The notes: a model not told the origin generated them from the letters alone. Shown: positions 40,983 to 50,914, counted from the stretch's first letter. The stretch: 64,000 nt of DNA from UBA8941 sp963780545 (GCA_963780545.1 CAWACK010000010.1:186001-250000), one strand, 5' to 3'. Translations and numbers: made by a program.

Positions 40983-42129
40983 ATGCTTCGGTTTACCATG
41001 CTCGAGGATCCTTGGAGTAGGATCAAGAGGAACCTGGATGCTTGGGAGGAGTCACTGGAGGACCCTACTAAGGCACAGGAAAGAGTACTCCGAGGTCTGC
41101 TTGAGGGATACGCTAAAACAGATTATGGCTTGGACCAATCCGCTGAGACGATTTCCTCAATAGAAGAGTATCGAGCGAAGTTTCCTATCGTTGGATATGC
41201 AGATCTAGAACCATGGTTTGAAAGAGTAAGAAGCCTTGGTCACCAAGTGTTCCTCGATGAGGAACCGATCACTTGGGTAATGACTCGTGGCACCACAGGG
41301 AAGTCGAAGGTGATTCCTGTGACTCCTCATCATCTTCAAGACATTATCAAGTGCGGTTCCAGGGCGGTCTTAAACTTCTCAATGAGAAATGGTGGCCTCA
41401 GCCTACTGGCCGGGGGTGTCCTCAACCTTCAATTTCCTAGTAATATGCGTGTTCTCAATCAGGGAGGGAAAGATGTCGTCTACGGTTTCAGCTCGGGAAC
41501 CTATGCGAAGCTCAATCCCATGATGGCGGGTCTTAGCCTTGTTCCCCGACAAGAAGAGATTGACGCATTGCAGACTGATCTTTCTCCAGAGGGTTGGAGG
41601 AAAAGATACGAGTTCATTTATCAGAAAGCGAAGGACTGTGATGTCGTCAGTATAATCGGTGTCGCCCCTGTCCAGACGGGTTTTGCCAGATACATAAGGA
41701 AGAAACACGGGGTGAAGCCTAGAGATCTTTGGAAGCTGAAGGTCATATACTGTACAAGTGTCGCGAAGATACAGCAGAACTACGCTCCTAAGCTTCGCGC
41801 GATGTACGGGGATGTTCCCGTTGTTGAGATGTATACCGCTACTGAGGGCGCCTTCGCTCAACAGCGCGATGAGCTACCATATGTCTGTCCAAACTACGAC
41901 ACGTACCTCTTCGAAGTTGAAACGGGTTCGGGGGTAAAGATGCTTCATGAGATGAAGAGGGGCGAATGGGGTAAGATCATTATATCCACCGCGATGTTTC
42001 CCCGCTACGAAATAGGGGATCTTAGTCGAGTCGATGGGGAAGAACTATTTCAGGGTCTTCGGAAGAAATAAGCTGAGTGTGGTGTTAGAGCACAGGCTCT
42101 GGCGCCTTTTCGTCGGATGGGCAATCTAG
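40983..42129 (+). CDS. GH3-like acyl-adenylate/amide synthetase family protein, C-terminus shifted by one base
   Basis: The protein belongs to the GH3 family (plant auxin-amido synthetases and their prokaryotic relatives), which adenylate an acid and pass it on. It has T-R-G-T-T-G-K-S-K-V-I-P-V-T (the ATP loop), Y-T-A-T-E-G-A-F-A and P-R-Y-E-I-G-D. The first frame ends at 42071 just after V-D-G-E-E. Dropping one G from GGGG at 42036-42039 continues as N-Y-F-R-V-F-G-R-N-K-L-S-V-V-L-E-H, the expected GH3 motif, to a TAG at 42127. About 100 residues of the usual C-terminal domain are still missing, so the gene may be truncated. Confidence 0.75.
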
Positions 42130-42285
42130 GGTTTTGGTTGGCTGCCACGGTTAATTAAAGCGTTCAGAATCACCTAAACCCGCGCATAAGTAGGAAATAA
42201 AAATATTGACAACAGATGGAGCGATTGACTTCGCTTTTGTGCTTATAGATCAAATAAATATTAGAAATTAATAAAAAAGGTAGCT

Positions 42286-43182
42286 TTATAGTACTACCGT
42301 CTTCATCTCATCGGCCTTTAGGAGCCTCTGCCAATTCGCCGTGACGTTGGTCTGGATCTCATTGACCTCGACCTCTGTCATATGGCGGAAGCGCGCTTGA
42401 GGTTTCAAGTACTCACTCACGGGCTTCAGCTCTTTTGGTTTGTAATTTAGCTTGAAGCTAGTACCGTGCTCGATCTCGTAGAGTGGCCAGATACCCGCCT
42501 GAACACCTGCGCGGGCGAGTTCGATGGTCTTTGCCGGGTCGAATCGCCAACCTACTGGACACGGTGACTGTATGAGGATCATTCTGAAGCCGATGATGTC
42601 TTTGGCGTACTTTACCTTCTGCATCAGGTCCTCTGGGAATGCGACGGATGCGGTTGCGATGTAGGGGACATAGTGGGCAGCGAAGATCATTGGGATATTC
42701 TTCTTAGGCTCACTCTTCCCTCTGCTGTTCGGGCCAACAGGATTCGTCGTTGTCTCCGCATATTTTGGGGTGCCACCGCTTCTCTGGCCGCCCGTGTTCA
42801 TGTAAGCCTCGTTGTCCTTTGTTATGACTAGGATGTTCTCGTTTCGCTCGGCAGCTGCTGAGAGTCCTTGGAATCCGATGTCGTAGGTTCCACCATCGCC
42901 AAAGAAGGCGACTGCCTTAACATCCTCCCTGCCGATTGCCTTGAGGCCGCGGGCTGTTCCCGTAAGGGACGCGCCACCTCCCTCGAATACGGCCCCTGCT
43001 CGAGGATGCTTTGTGACGTGATCTGGACAGCATGGTATACCGTGCCTGATGAGATTAGGACCTAGGACCTTGAAGGTCAGTCTCGCCGCCATGGCGGCTC
43101 CGCAACCCTGGCATGTGCTGCCAGGCGCTAGGATCATTTCCTCCATGGGGACCTGAGCTCTCGTCATTCTTTGCGTACTCAT
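42286..43182 (-). CDS. porB: Pyruvate:ferredoxin oxidoreductase beta subunit
   Basis: The 298-residue ThDP-binding subunit has C-Q-G-C-G-A (iron-sulfur ligands), G-D-G-G-T-Y-D-I-G (ThDP/Mg) and N-E-A-Y-M-N-T-G-G-Q-R-S-G-G-T-P, the PorB signature. With PorA and PorGD it oxidises pyruvate to acetyl-CoA, CO2 and reduced ferredoxin. A related 2-oxoacid oxidoreductase is possible, but the motif set fits pyruvate best. Confidence 0.93.
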   Translation of the reverse strand: MSTQRMTRAQVPMEEMILAPGSTCQGCGAAMAARLTFKVLGPNLIRHGIPCCPDHVTKHPRAGAVFEGGGASLTGTARGLKAIGREDVKAVAFFGDGGTYDIGFQGLSAAAERNENILVITKDNEAYMNTGGQRSGGTPKYAETTTNPVGPNSRGKSEPKKNIPMIFAAHYVPYIATASVAFPEDLMQKVKYAKDIIGFRMILIQSPCPVGWRFDPAKTIELARAGVQAGIWPLYEIEHGTSFKLNYKPKELKPVSEYLKPQARFRHMTEVEVNEIQTNVTANWQRLLKADEMKTVVL

Positions 43183-43195
43183 TTTACATTACCTC

Positions 43196-44362
43196 CTATA
43201 CCCACTGGATGGGAGCCTCTGGCTTCCCACCCTTCGCTACCTTCAGGGTCTTCTCACCGATCTTCATGATGTCTCCTATGCGAACCTCTTTACCGCTGAG
43301 GCCACCTATGAAACCTAGGATAGGTGTTCTCTTCTCCTCATCGTAGAGGGTGCTCCTCATCTGGTGGTAGACTGGACCCCACATGCCGGGTTGGCAGCTG
43401 CGGTCGAATACTCCGATGGCGCCCACGTTTTTGGCGATTTCCTGGAAGTCTTTCCTCGGGAAGGGTAGGAAGCTCCTGATCTTAACGAGCCCTACCTTCT
43501 TGCCGTCTGCCCACAGTTTGTCAATCGCAGCCATTGCAGTTCCTGCGATCGTGCCCATTGCGGTAACTACGCAGTCAGAGCCTTCCACCCTATAGGGTTC
43601 GATCATGCCATTGCCGTACGTGCGACCAAACTTTTTGCCCCAGTCGGCGAACACTTCTTTGATTACGGTCTCGCCGTTGAGGGCTGCCTGGTGGTGTTGT
43701 TGCCATGGCAACATGGGGTCGCCCTCATCCCACCCACGGCTGAAGGTCCTTGGATCTGCTTCGTCCGGAAGGATGCTCGGCATCGGTTTGTAGGGCGGGA
43801 GAAACGCGTCTATATCTTCCTGCGGGGGGATTTCGACGGGCTCAGCAGTATAGCTGAGGACATAACCATCATATCCAACAGCGACGGGAAGGCGGATCCT
43901 TTTGTCTTCGGCGATCTTGTATGACATTACTATAGTATCGAGAATCTCCTGTGCGTTCTCGACGTAGAGGTGGAGCCAACCTTGCCACTGCTGCGACATG
44001 AGGTCGCTGTGGTCTGGCTGCATGCTCTTAACGCTACGGTGTACGACAGCCATGACTAGTGGTAATCTCTTGCTGGCTGTCTCCTGCATCGGGTGGTGCA
44101 TATAGAGGAGACCCGGGCCTGAGGTGCAGGTGAAACTTCTTGCGCCAACTGCCTCTGCTGCTTGTACAACTACTTGGCTGCTAAGCTCGCCCTCGACGTT
44201 TATGAATTCGAACCCCGGAAGCTCACCCGACGCGTAGATCTCTGAGAGGTACTCGGTGATCGTTGTCTGGGGGGTGATGGGGAATGCTGCAGCGACTCTA
44301 ACTCTCGCCAACTTGCAGCCAACTGCAGTCGCTTTGTTACCGACCATTACTTCATATGACAT
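43196..44362 (-). CDS. porA: Pyruvate:ferredoxin oxidoreductase alpha subunit
   Basis: The 388-residue subunit has F-P-I-T-P-Q-T-T-I-T-E-Y, E-G-E-L-S-S-Q-V-V-V-Q-A-A-E-A-V-G-A-R-S-F, T-S-G-P-G-L and Y-M-H-H-P-M-Q-E-T-A-S-K, normal for PorA. It lies between porGD and porB, 13-14 bases from each. Confidence 0.93.
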   Translation of the reverse strand: MSYEVMVGNKATAVGCKLARVRVAAAFPITPQTTITEYLSEIYASGELPGFEFINVEGELSSQVVVQAAEAVGARSFTCTSGPGLLYMHHPMQETASKRLPLVMAVVHRSVKSMQPDHSDLMSQQWQGWLHLYVENAQEILDTIVMSYKIAEDKRIRLPVAVGYDGYVLSYTAEPVEIPPQEDIDAFLPPYKPMPSILPDEADPRTFSRGWDEGDPMLPWQQHHQAALNGETVIKEVFADWGKKFGRTYGNGMIEPYRVEGSDCVVTAMGTIAGTAMAAIDKLWADGKKVGLVKIRSFLPFPRKDFQEIAKNVGAIGVFDRSCQPGMWGPVYHQMRSTLYDEEKRTPILGFIGGLSGKEVRIGDIMKIGEKTLKVAKGGKPEAPIQWV

Positions 44363-44376
44363 TTTTCATTTCCTCC

Positions 44377-45201
44377 TTATGCGCCTGCGACCCTCTTCAT
44401 CTCGATGGCCTTTACAGGGCATTCGTTGGCGCAAACGCCGCAACCCTTGCAGGCTTTGTCAATCATGGCAGGCTTGTTGTTAGCCTTCCACTCGAGAGCT
44501 GCTTCAGGGCAGAAGATCCAGCAGGTTTTACAGCCGATGCACTTCTCTTCGTCGACGACGGGGTAGAAAACGCGCCAGCTGCTAACGTCCTTCAGCGTAC
44601 CATATCCGCCAACATTGAGGTCGACTGTCATCTTCGGGGCGATTTTATTCTTAGCTTCGACCCACGGAGAGACTTTTTCGTAGCTCTTTCTGACCGCGGC
44701 GATGTTCATATCGCCGAGTCTACCAGGGAAGTACTTTTTGATGGCTTTCTCCACAGACTCCAGAGATACGAGTCCAGTTGCTTTAGAGAATGCGCCACAC
44801 ATAGCAGTGTTGGTGATGGGTCTACCTAGGGTCTCTAGGGAGATCCCTGTGGCGTCCACCGTCGCTATCTCAATATTTCCTGCGAGTTCGCTCTTCTCAG
44901 GAGCGAAAGGCGCGTTAAGAAGCACCTTACCGCCTGACTTTACGTCATTAGCGACAGCCTGCTGCAGGCTGATGAGTGGATCAAAACAAATGCTTATGTC
45001 CGGATTATGGACTAACTCCCTTTCCCTTACACGCTTTTCATCGATGCGGACATAAGCGGTAAGAGGTGCCCCTCGCCTTTCAGTGCCGTACATGGGGATA
45101 GCCTGGGAGAACTTTCCCTCCTCATAGGCAGCTGTTGCGATTATCCTAGACGCGGTGACGGCTCCCTGACCGCCTCTGCCGTGCAACCTAATTTCAATCA
45201 C
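44377..45201 (-). CDS. Pyruvate:ferredoxin oxidoreductase gamma and delta subunits fused
   Basis: The 274-residue protein joins a gamma domain (E-I-R-L-H-G-R-G-G-Q-G-A-V-T-A at the start; G-R-P-I-T-N-T-A-M-C-G-A) to a delta-type ferredoxin with two 4Fe-4S sites (C-I-G-C-K-T-C-W-I-F-C-P and C-K-G-C-G-V-C-A-N-E-C-P). In many archaea these are separate genes porG and porD. It is the first gene of the operon. The start M-I-E-I-R is the normal one. Confidence 0.93.
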   Translation of the reverse strand: MIEIRLHGRGGQGAVTASRIIATAAYEEGKFSQAIPMYGTERRGAPLTAYVRIDEKRVRERELVHNPDISICFDPLISLQQAVANDVKSGGKVLLNAPFAPEKSELAGNIEIATVDATGISLETLGRPITNTAMCGAFSKATGLVSLESVEKAIKKYFPGRLGDMNIAAVRKSYEKVSPWVEAKNKIAPKMTVDLNVGGYGTLKDVSSWRVFYPVVDEEKCIGCKTCWIFCPEAALEWKANNKPAMIDKACKGCGVCANECPVKAIEMKRVAGA

Positions 45202-45596
45202 TATTTTTTCCCTCGTTGTTTCGTTACAACTTCAACTCATCTTGTTAAAAGAGTAACGATTCCGTAATGATGCTGCGGAGAAGGATTTAAAGTTTAACAC
45301 TAAAGTTCCATTTGATGAAAAAATTATATTACAATAAGATTTATGCTTCTATTGATTTATAAATAAGTATAAAATTGGTTAATTGTTCAATATATTAACA
45401 TTAATTTGACCATATTGTCCTATATTAACGGTAAATAGATATGAGAATTAATTCTTATGATATTTATTATTTCTTTAAAATATAGATGGTTTCAGGGTTG
45501 ACCTGATGTTTATTAGTCAAAGAAATTTAGTTAATTTATAATGACACTGGCTTGTTTTCTCTCCATAGTCTTCTAGTTTAAGATTTAAATTAGAGG
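45202..45596. other. 395-base AT-rich divergent promoter region
   Basis: The region lies between porGD and the MoxR gene, which are divergent. It contains several TATA-like stretches and a 12-bp palindrome AGAATTAATTCT at 45444-45455. I see no convincing ORF. Confidence 0.5.
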
Positions 45597-46523
45597 TTGT
45601 TGATCACAGATGGACTAAACTTGATTGCGGAGAAGGAGCAGGGCTTCCGCAAGATGCTCGAGAAGAGTATCGTCGAGAATATACGCATAGAGCACCCTGT
45701 GGTTCTCAAGGGGCAGTATGAAACCGCCTACAGCCTATTGAAAGATGCCCTCGACTCTGGAATCACACCATGCCTCGTTGGGCCTCCTGGCGTAGGTAAA
45801 AGTCTTCTCGCCCGAAAAGTCGCAGAAGATACTGGACGTAGCTTTCATGAAGTCTTTTTCGATGAGAACGTAACCCCAAGTCGCCTCATAGGCAGCTTCG
45901 ACCCTGCACTAGTAGTCCGCAGCGGTAGGAACATCAGCAGCTTTGAACCTGGTCCCCTAATTCGTGCAATGGTGGAGGGGGGACTGTTCGTAGCCCACGA
46001 GCTCAATCGGGCTACTGAATTCTGCCAAAACAGTCTAATCGCCCCACTGGAAGAGAGACACTACCACCTCTTCCCTCTCGGGATGGTCAGAGCCCAGGAG
46101 AGCTTCGCCTTTGTGGCAACTCAGAACCCTATTGAGACCTCAGGTACCTACCGCCTCAGCAGGGTCCTTGTTGACCGTATCGGTTGCTGGATCAGGCTCA
46201 CCTACCCGACGAAGGAGACGGAGCTCGAGATACTAAAGGAGAACACGCCTGCGTTTAGTCTCCCAGTTAGCGCCCTCGATAAAATCTACGAAATCGTAAA
46301 GATAACCCGCGAAAGTCCGGTGCTTGAGATACCGGCTTCGCCGCGAAGTGGAATTTACCTAACTAGACTTGTTAACAAATACATCGACCGTTTTGAAGAC
46401 GAGAACGCAGCAATCAGGTTCTTCGCTCCATCGGTCCTTGCAAAGGAGATGAAGGTCCGTGGGGAGGAGGGTAAGAGCGTCGCAAAGATCGTAGATGAGA
46501 TAATAGCGAAGGTACTAAATTAA
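45597..46523 (+). CDS. MoxR-family AAA+ ATPase
   Basis: The 308-residue MoxR-type ATPase has Walker A G-P-P-G-V-G-K-S (62-69), T-Q-N-P-I-E sensor region and the usual lid domain. The Walker B region reads G-G-L-F-V-A-H-E-L-N-R-A where the family normally has D-E-[IL]-N-R-A; the aspartate is a histidine here, codon CAC. MoxR proteins remodel or insert metal into partners, usually with a VWA protein, which follows two bases downstream. The frame begins with TTG-TTG. Confidence 0.87.
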   Translation: MLITDGLNLIAEKEQGFRKMLEKSIVENIRIEHPVVLKGQYETAYSLLKDALDSGITPCLVGPPGVGKSLLARKVAEDTGRSFHEVFFDENVTPSRLIGSFDPALVVRSGRNISSFEPGPLIRAMVEGGLFVAHELNRATEFCQNSLIAPLEERHYHLFPLGMVRAQESFAFVATQNPIETSGTYRLSRVLVDRIGCWIRLTYPTKETELEILKENTPAFSLPVSALDKIYEIVKITRESPVLEIPASPRSGIYLTRLVNKYIDRFEDENAAIRFFAPSVLAKEMKVRGEEGKSVAKIVDEIIAKVLN

Positions 46524-46524
46524 A

Positions 46525-47901
46525 ATGTCTAACTCCTCCTTGGAGTATCCATTTCACTATGCGAACTACTTCATTCCCGAATTTATAGAGAGGATGCGAA
46601 GAAGCAAGGATGTTGTGGAGAAGCCGAGCCCCCGCCAGAGTATTAACATGGGAAAAATTCTTCTCCCCGGTTTCATGAGGAATGGTTGCCTGCGTTTTGA
46701 GGACCTTTTGCGCGCCGCAGTCATCACGAGTCAAGTTGATAACCAGAAGATGGCTGAGAAAGTTGCCCTCGATCTTCTAACCAACGTCAACGAGTATGAC
46801 GAGGAGCCACAGGACGAGATGGAAGGCGACAAACTTCTAAGCCTTCTCAGCAAGAAGACTGAAGAAGTCTACGTCACCCCCCACGCAAAGGGATTAGAGC
46901 AAAACATTGTAAACGATAATCCAAGTATAACGGGTCCAGAACAATTCACTAAATTCAAGAACAAGCCAGATGTAGGCGTTGGCCCAGGTGAAGACAGGAT
47001 TCTAAAGTTTGGCGCAAGGGCTTTCAAAGAGGAGCGCGACGAGAAGATGCGTAAACTGCTCGCCTACCTCTTAAAGGAGCGGTTGATGAAGCTTGGCCGC
47101 GAGCTGGAGAGGAAAGACGACTGGAGCAGGATAGCCTCCGTTCGCCCATTTCAACCCGGTGAAGACACGGACTCAATAGACGAGGATAGAAGTCTAGAAA
47201 ACATCATCGACCTCGGCCGTAAAATCGACGATATAAGGCCCGATGATTTCATGATGCTCAAGAAGAAGAAGAGAAACAGGAACATCATATATATACAAGA
47301 CATTAGCAATACGATGTTTTACGACTACGAAGGCATCAATTCAGTCAATTATAGCATTTTAAGCCTCATTCCTCTGATGTGGGGACTTCGAAACGATAAG
47401 TGGGGCTTAATCCTCTACGAAAGTAACAGTCATGTCATCAAGGATCTTACAGATGAAATTGACATTGAGCCAATACTTGAACAACTACTCGATATGATTA
47501 CGATGACGACGACGCAGATGGAGTTCCGATTTAGAGGCACCATCGACGGCTCAACGTGGGGCGGCACGATACCAAATAAGAGCATACAGTGGGCCTATGA
47601 GCAACTCACGGATGCTTCGGAGAGAAATGATAGGATCTGCTTCTATTTTAGTGACTTCGTTCTCAGTGACCCAAGCAAAGATACAGACGAAACCATGAAA
47701 AACTATGAGACAATAAGGAAGATGCAGGATGACGGAATAAGGGTATTTGCGGGAATAAGTCCTCTCGCACACCGGGAAATTTTCAGACCTTATACCGAAA
47801 CGGCGATATTGAAGTTAAAGAAAATGGGAATACCAATGGCTGATACTTATTATCCCAATGAGTTTTTAGAAAAGGCCCATATATTTTTAAATGAAGTTTA
47901 G
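46525..47901 (+). CDS. VWA-domain protein, partner of the MoxR ATPase
   Basis: The 458-residue protein has a charged N-terminal region and a C-terminal von Willebrand A domain. The MIDAS is partly conserved: Y-I-Q-D-I-S-N-T (D-x-S-x-T instead of D-x-S-x-S), then a later G-S-T-W-G-G-T and F-S-D-F-V-L-S-D. It is paired with MoxR, an arrangement found in RavA-ViaA and CoxD-CoxE systems. The target of this pair is unknown; no dehydrogenase that might need maturation is adjacent. There is no signal peptide. Confidence 0.8.
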   Translation: MSNSSLEYPFHYANYFIPEFIERMRRSKDVVEKPSPRQSINMGKILLPGFMRNGCLRFEDLLRAAVITSQVDNQKMAEKVALDLLTNVNEYDEEPQDEMEGDKLLSLLSKKTEEVYVTPHAKGLEQNIVNDNPSITGPEQFTKFKNKPDVGVGPGEDRILKFGARAFKEERDEKMRKLLAYLLKERLMKLGRELERKDDWSRIASVRPFQPGEDTDSIDEDRSLENIIDLGRKIDDIRPDDFMMLKKKKRNRNIIYIQDISNTMFYDYEGINSVNYSILSLIPLMWGLRNDKWGLILYESNSHVIKDLTDEIDIEPILEQLLDMITMTTTQMEFRFRGTIDGSTWGGTIPNKSIQWAYEQLTDASERNDRICFYFSDFVLSDPSKDTDETMKNYETIRKMQDDGIRVFAGISPLAHREIFRPYTETAILKLKKMGIPMADTYYPNEFLEKAHIFLNEV

Positions 47902-48056
47902 TTTTTATCTTCGCTTAATTTGAGAGTAATTATTTTCAATTCGTTATAAGTTTTCGTAGATGTTGCTCTCTATTGATATAAATAACTAGTACGCTATTTT
48001 TTAGTTGTTAACGAGTTATTCTCAGATTGTAGCGAAATGATATATTGAGAAGATAA

Positions 48057-48737
48057 CTATGGCGTAATTATACAGATAAATTCCCCTAATTGTGTTAGCC
48101 GTAAATTAATTGGATTATTTGGTTTTATAATGATCAATAAAGCGCCTAAATTCTTCGATATTTGAAGGACGCTGTTGAATTTACTATTCCTCTGTTTTTT
48201 ACGCTGAAAATTTTCTGTCATAATTATGGTTGTTGGCCTCTTATTGGAATTAATTGCCAAATTTAGTTCATCAACGGTATATAGAATGTTTCCATTTTCT
48301 AATGCACTTTCTAATTGATCTATAATTCTTCTTCCCATCTCTTCATTTGCCTCGTTAACAGTTTCTTGGAGCTTGTTTGTTTTTATCAATTGAATTACTT
48401 CATCGATTGTTCCTGCTTTACCTGACAACTGTCTAATTGTCACTTTTTCAGTCATCCATCTGTAGTGCTTCGTTAAGTGTTCTGTTATGTTAGTTGAAAG
48501 TTTACTCCTATTCTCCGAAGCAAAAATAATGCCTGTGAAACCCTCCGAGAGAAGATTCCTAATATTGTCAATGATCTCCTCATAGAATCGATACAAGGAT
48601 TTATCGTCGTTTCCAATTTTGATTATAACTTTTGATGGTTTGACTGATTCACTATAAATTGTCCAAAGATGAGCTGATTCTTGATTCAGGCCGATCAGGA
48701 CGGCGGTCGGATATCCTCGCCGTCCTCTCCTCGGCAT
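48057..48737 (-). CDS. eRF1/Pelota domain 3-like protein (tentative)
   Basis: The 226-residue AT-rich protein starts A-V-L-I-G-L-N-Q-E-S-A-H-L-W-T-I and has the pattern of an eRF1-family core followed by the last domain: E-E-M-G-R-R-I-I-D-Q-L-E-S-A-L-E-N-G then D-E-L-N-L-A-I. These match loosely the G-x-A...ExAL..G.V..LL layout of eRF1 domain 3 and Vms1-like release-factor relatives. A GGQ loop is not present. The call is weak; a peptidyl-tRNA-related role is only a suggestion. It is followed directly by the amidohydrolase. Confidence 0.45.
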   Translation of the reverse strand: MPRRGRRGYPTAVLIGLNQESAHLWTIYSESVKPSKVIIKIGNDDKSLYRFYEEIIDNIRNLLSEGFTGIIFASENRSKLSTNITEHLTKHYRWMTEKVTIRQLSGKAGTIDEVIQLIKTNKLQETVNEANEEMGRRIIDQLESALENGNILYTVDELNLAINSNKRPTTIIMTENFQRKKQRNSKFNSVLQISKNLGALLIIIKPNNPINLRLTQLGEFICIITP

Positions 48738-48738
48738 A

Positions 48739-49656
48739 TTAGTCCCTCGGTTTGTATCTTGTCAGGCGTTTATGATTCTCGCTGAATATCTGCTGGATGC
48801 CATCTTCATTGATTACGCCATCTTTTTTTAGGCTCTGAAGGGCGTTAAATTGTTCTTCGAGTATATTATAGCGGAATCCACGTGGGAAAAATGTGGAATC
48901 TGTGCCGAATAGTATCTTGTTAGGGCCGCCGGCGCGTATAGCATGTCGGAAGACATCTTTGATGGAGAGGTCTTGTGGAAGGTATTTCATCCAAACGTTG
49001 CTGCCGCTGCTATCCATAAAGACGTTGTCGGCTTGGTATTGCATGAGTAGAAGTTCACGGAACCAACCAGCACCAAAGTGAGCTATCATGAAGTTAAGCT
49101 CTGGGAAGTCCCTAGCAGGAATCTGAATATCTATGGGGTTACCACTTCGAAGGTCCGCCTCACCGCCGATACTTACCCCGAAATGGCAGATAACTAACAT
49201 TTTATGTCTTAAGGCTTCTTCGTAGATGGGATAGATCCGTTCGTCGTAAACGTGTATTCCGCTCCAACTCGAAGGATAGAGTTTAATGCCATAGAATCCC
49301 TCCTCGGCTGCCTTCCTGATCTTCTTCGGAGCTTCTGCGTCTGTTGGGTTTACATTCAAATAGCCGAGGAAGTATCCTGGGAATCTGCGTCGGGCCTCCT
49401 TGAACTCATCGTATGTTTCTGGCCCAATCATGAAGCCGACACTGCTTATACCATATCTGTCGAGTTCATCGGCCCACTTCTGGCCAGCGTCGAAGTTCTC
49501 GTCTGGGATTTCGATGCTCTTCATGTCGGTACGTGTCTCTGTGCGTTTCTGGAAACTTGTCATGCTGCGTCCTCTCGATGACCAAGCACGCATTGATCCA
49601 GCGGTCATGAAGTGAGCATGAGAATCTATAACCTCTATCCCGATTTTTGACTTCAA
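48739..49656 (-). CDS. Amidohydrolase family protein (amidohydrolase-2 type)
   Basis: The 305-residue TIM-barrel metal hydrolase has I-D-S-H-A-H-F near the start (metal H-x-H), Y-G-I-K-L-Y-P-S, V-I-C-H-F-G-V (metal histidine), N-F-M-I-A-H-F-G-A and L-F-G-T-D-S-T-F. It belongs to the amidohydrolase-2 group (decarboxylases and lactone or amide hydrolases). The substrate is unknown. It starts two bases from the end of the preceding ORF. Confidence 0.85.
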   Translation of the reverse strand: MKSKIGIEVIDSHAHFMTAGSMRAWSSRGRSMTSFQKRTETRTDMKSIEIPDENFDAGQKWADELDRYGISSVGFMIGPETYDEFKEARRRFPGYFLGYLNVNPTDAEAPKKIRKAAEEGFYGIKLYPSSWSGIHVYDERIYPIYEEALRHKMLVICHFGVSIGGEADLRSGNPIDIQIPARDFPELNFMIAHFGAGWFRELLLMQYQADNVFMDSSGSNVWMKYLPQDLSIKDVFRHAIRAGGPNKILFGTDSTFFPRGFRYNILEEQFNALQSLKKDGVINEDGIQQIFSENHKRLTRYKPRD

Positions 49657-49753
49657 CGTTTTTCCCTTTGAATAAGTACCGATAATCCAATTGGCAGGAT
49701 ATCAAGGTTCTCTAACGCCAAAGGTTGATGAGGCGCCGATAAGATGTAATGCT

Positions 49754-50914
49754 ATGCTAACCCTGAAATCACAGAGGGCAGTCAAGTTACACTCCTCAAC
49801 CATTTACGCTGTAGAAGGTACAAAGGGAAATGATGGTGGTCTTAACACAGTATTGGAAACGATGGATGCTGATGGCCTTAAATTTTATAATTCAAATATG
49901 AAGGGGCTCCTTCAGGGCCCTGATGGTCTTTTTGGCTCTAGCGATGTCGTTATAGTTAAGGTGAATAGCCAATGGGACGAGCGCGGGGGAACCAACACTG
50001 ACCTCGTCAAGACAATCGTAGCAGCTTTGCTTGCCCACCCAGACGATTTCAACGGGGAAGTCGTGGTAGCTGATAACGGGCAGGCACAGTATGGCAGCAC
50101 TGGCCACGGTGGTAGCCTCGACTACGCCTATAATAACGCTGAGGATCGGAACCAGTCGATACAAAAAGTGGTCGATTCCTTAAAGAGCCTCGGGAAGGTC
50201 TCAACTTTTCTCTGGGACGAAATAACGATGCGTGAAGTAAAGGAGTACTCCGATGGGGACATTGGCGACGGCTACGTCGTGGAGCAGAATGCAGATCCAG
50301 TTACCGGAGTCTTAGTTAGTTATCCAAAGTTCACGACGAAGCATGGTTCCCACATCAGCTTCAAGAAAGGGGTTTGGGACCCCCAGAAGAGGAGATACGA
50401 GGGGGATCGCCTCAAAATCATAAACGTCCCCGTTCTAAAGGCCCACTTCATATTTGGTGTAACTGGCGCAATGAAAGGTTACATGGGTGTTAACTCTGAC
50501 AAACTTACAGCGTTGAAAGGATTCAGAACTCATCCAACTGTGGGTAAAGGCGGCATGGGGACATTAATGGCTAAGACAAGAGTTCCTAACCTAAACATCC
50601 TTGACGCTATTCATGTCAACGCTAGGCCCGGAGGTGGCCCGAAGACTAGCTATAGCGAAGCGACTAACTCGGGTATAATTGCAGCGAGCATCGACCCAAT
50701 CGCCCTTGATTACTGGGCCTCAAAGAACATACTTTGTGAACTCGGGAGGAGTATATACGGAGCTGATGTCTCTGTCTTTAACCCAGAGAATACTGCGAAG
50801 GGCAGCTTCGGGGACTGGTTAAGAATATCCGCTAATCAGCTGAACGATGCCGGACATAATTTCACCTTCGACGAGGCCCGAGTAACCGTCAAATTAACTC
50901 GGAAGACCCCATAG
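49754..50914 (+). CDS. DUF362 domain protein
   Basis: The ~387-residue protein has V-V-I-V-K-V-N-S-Q-W, V-P-V-L-K-A-H and G-A-M-K-G-Y-M-G, which belong to the DUF362 family found in many archaea and anaerobic bacteria, often with a ferredoxin domain that this one lacks. The function is unknown. The frame is open from TTG 49691; I chose ATG 49754 because the first ~20 residues there are not family-like. It is divergent from the amidohydrolase. Confidence 0.75.
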   Translation: MLTLKSQRAVKLHSSTIYAVEGTKGNDGGLNTVLETMDADGLKFYNSNMKGLLQGPDGLFGSSDVVIVKVNSQWDERGGTNTDLVKTIVAALLAHPDDFNGEVVVADNGQAQYGSTGHGGSLDYAYNNAEDRNQSIQKVVDSLKSLGKVSTFLWDEITMREVKEYSDGDIGDGYVVEQNADPVTGVLVSYPKFTTKHGSHISFKKGVWDPQKRRYEGDRLKIINVPVLKAHFIFGVTGAMKGYMGVNSDKLTALKGFRTHPTVGKGGMGTLMAKTRVPNLNILDAIHVNARPGGGPKTSYSEATNSGIIAASIDPIALDYWASKNILCELGRSIYGADVSVFNPENTAKGSFGDWLRISANQLNDAGHNFTFDEARVTVKLTRKTP

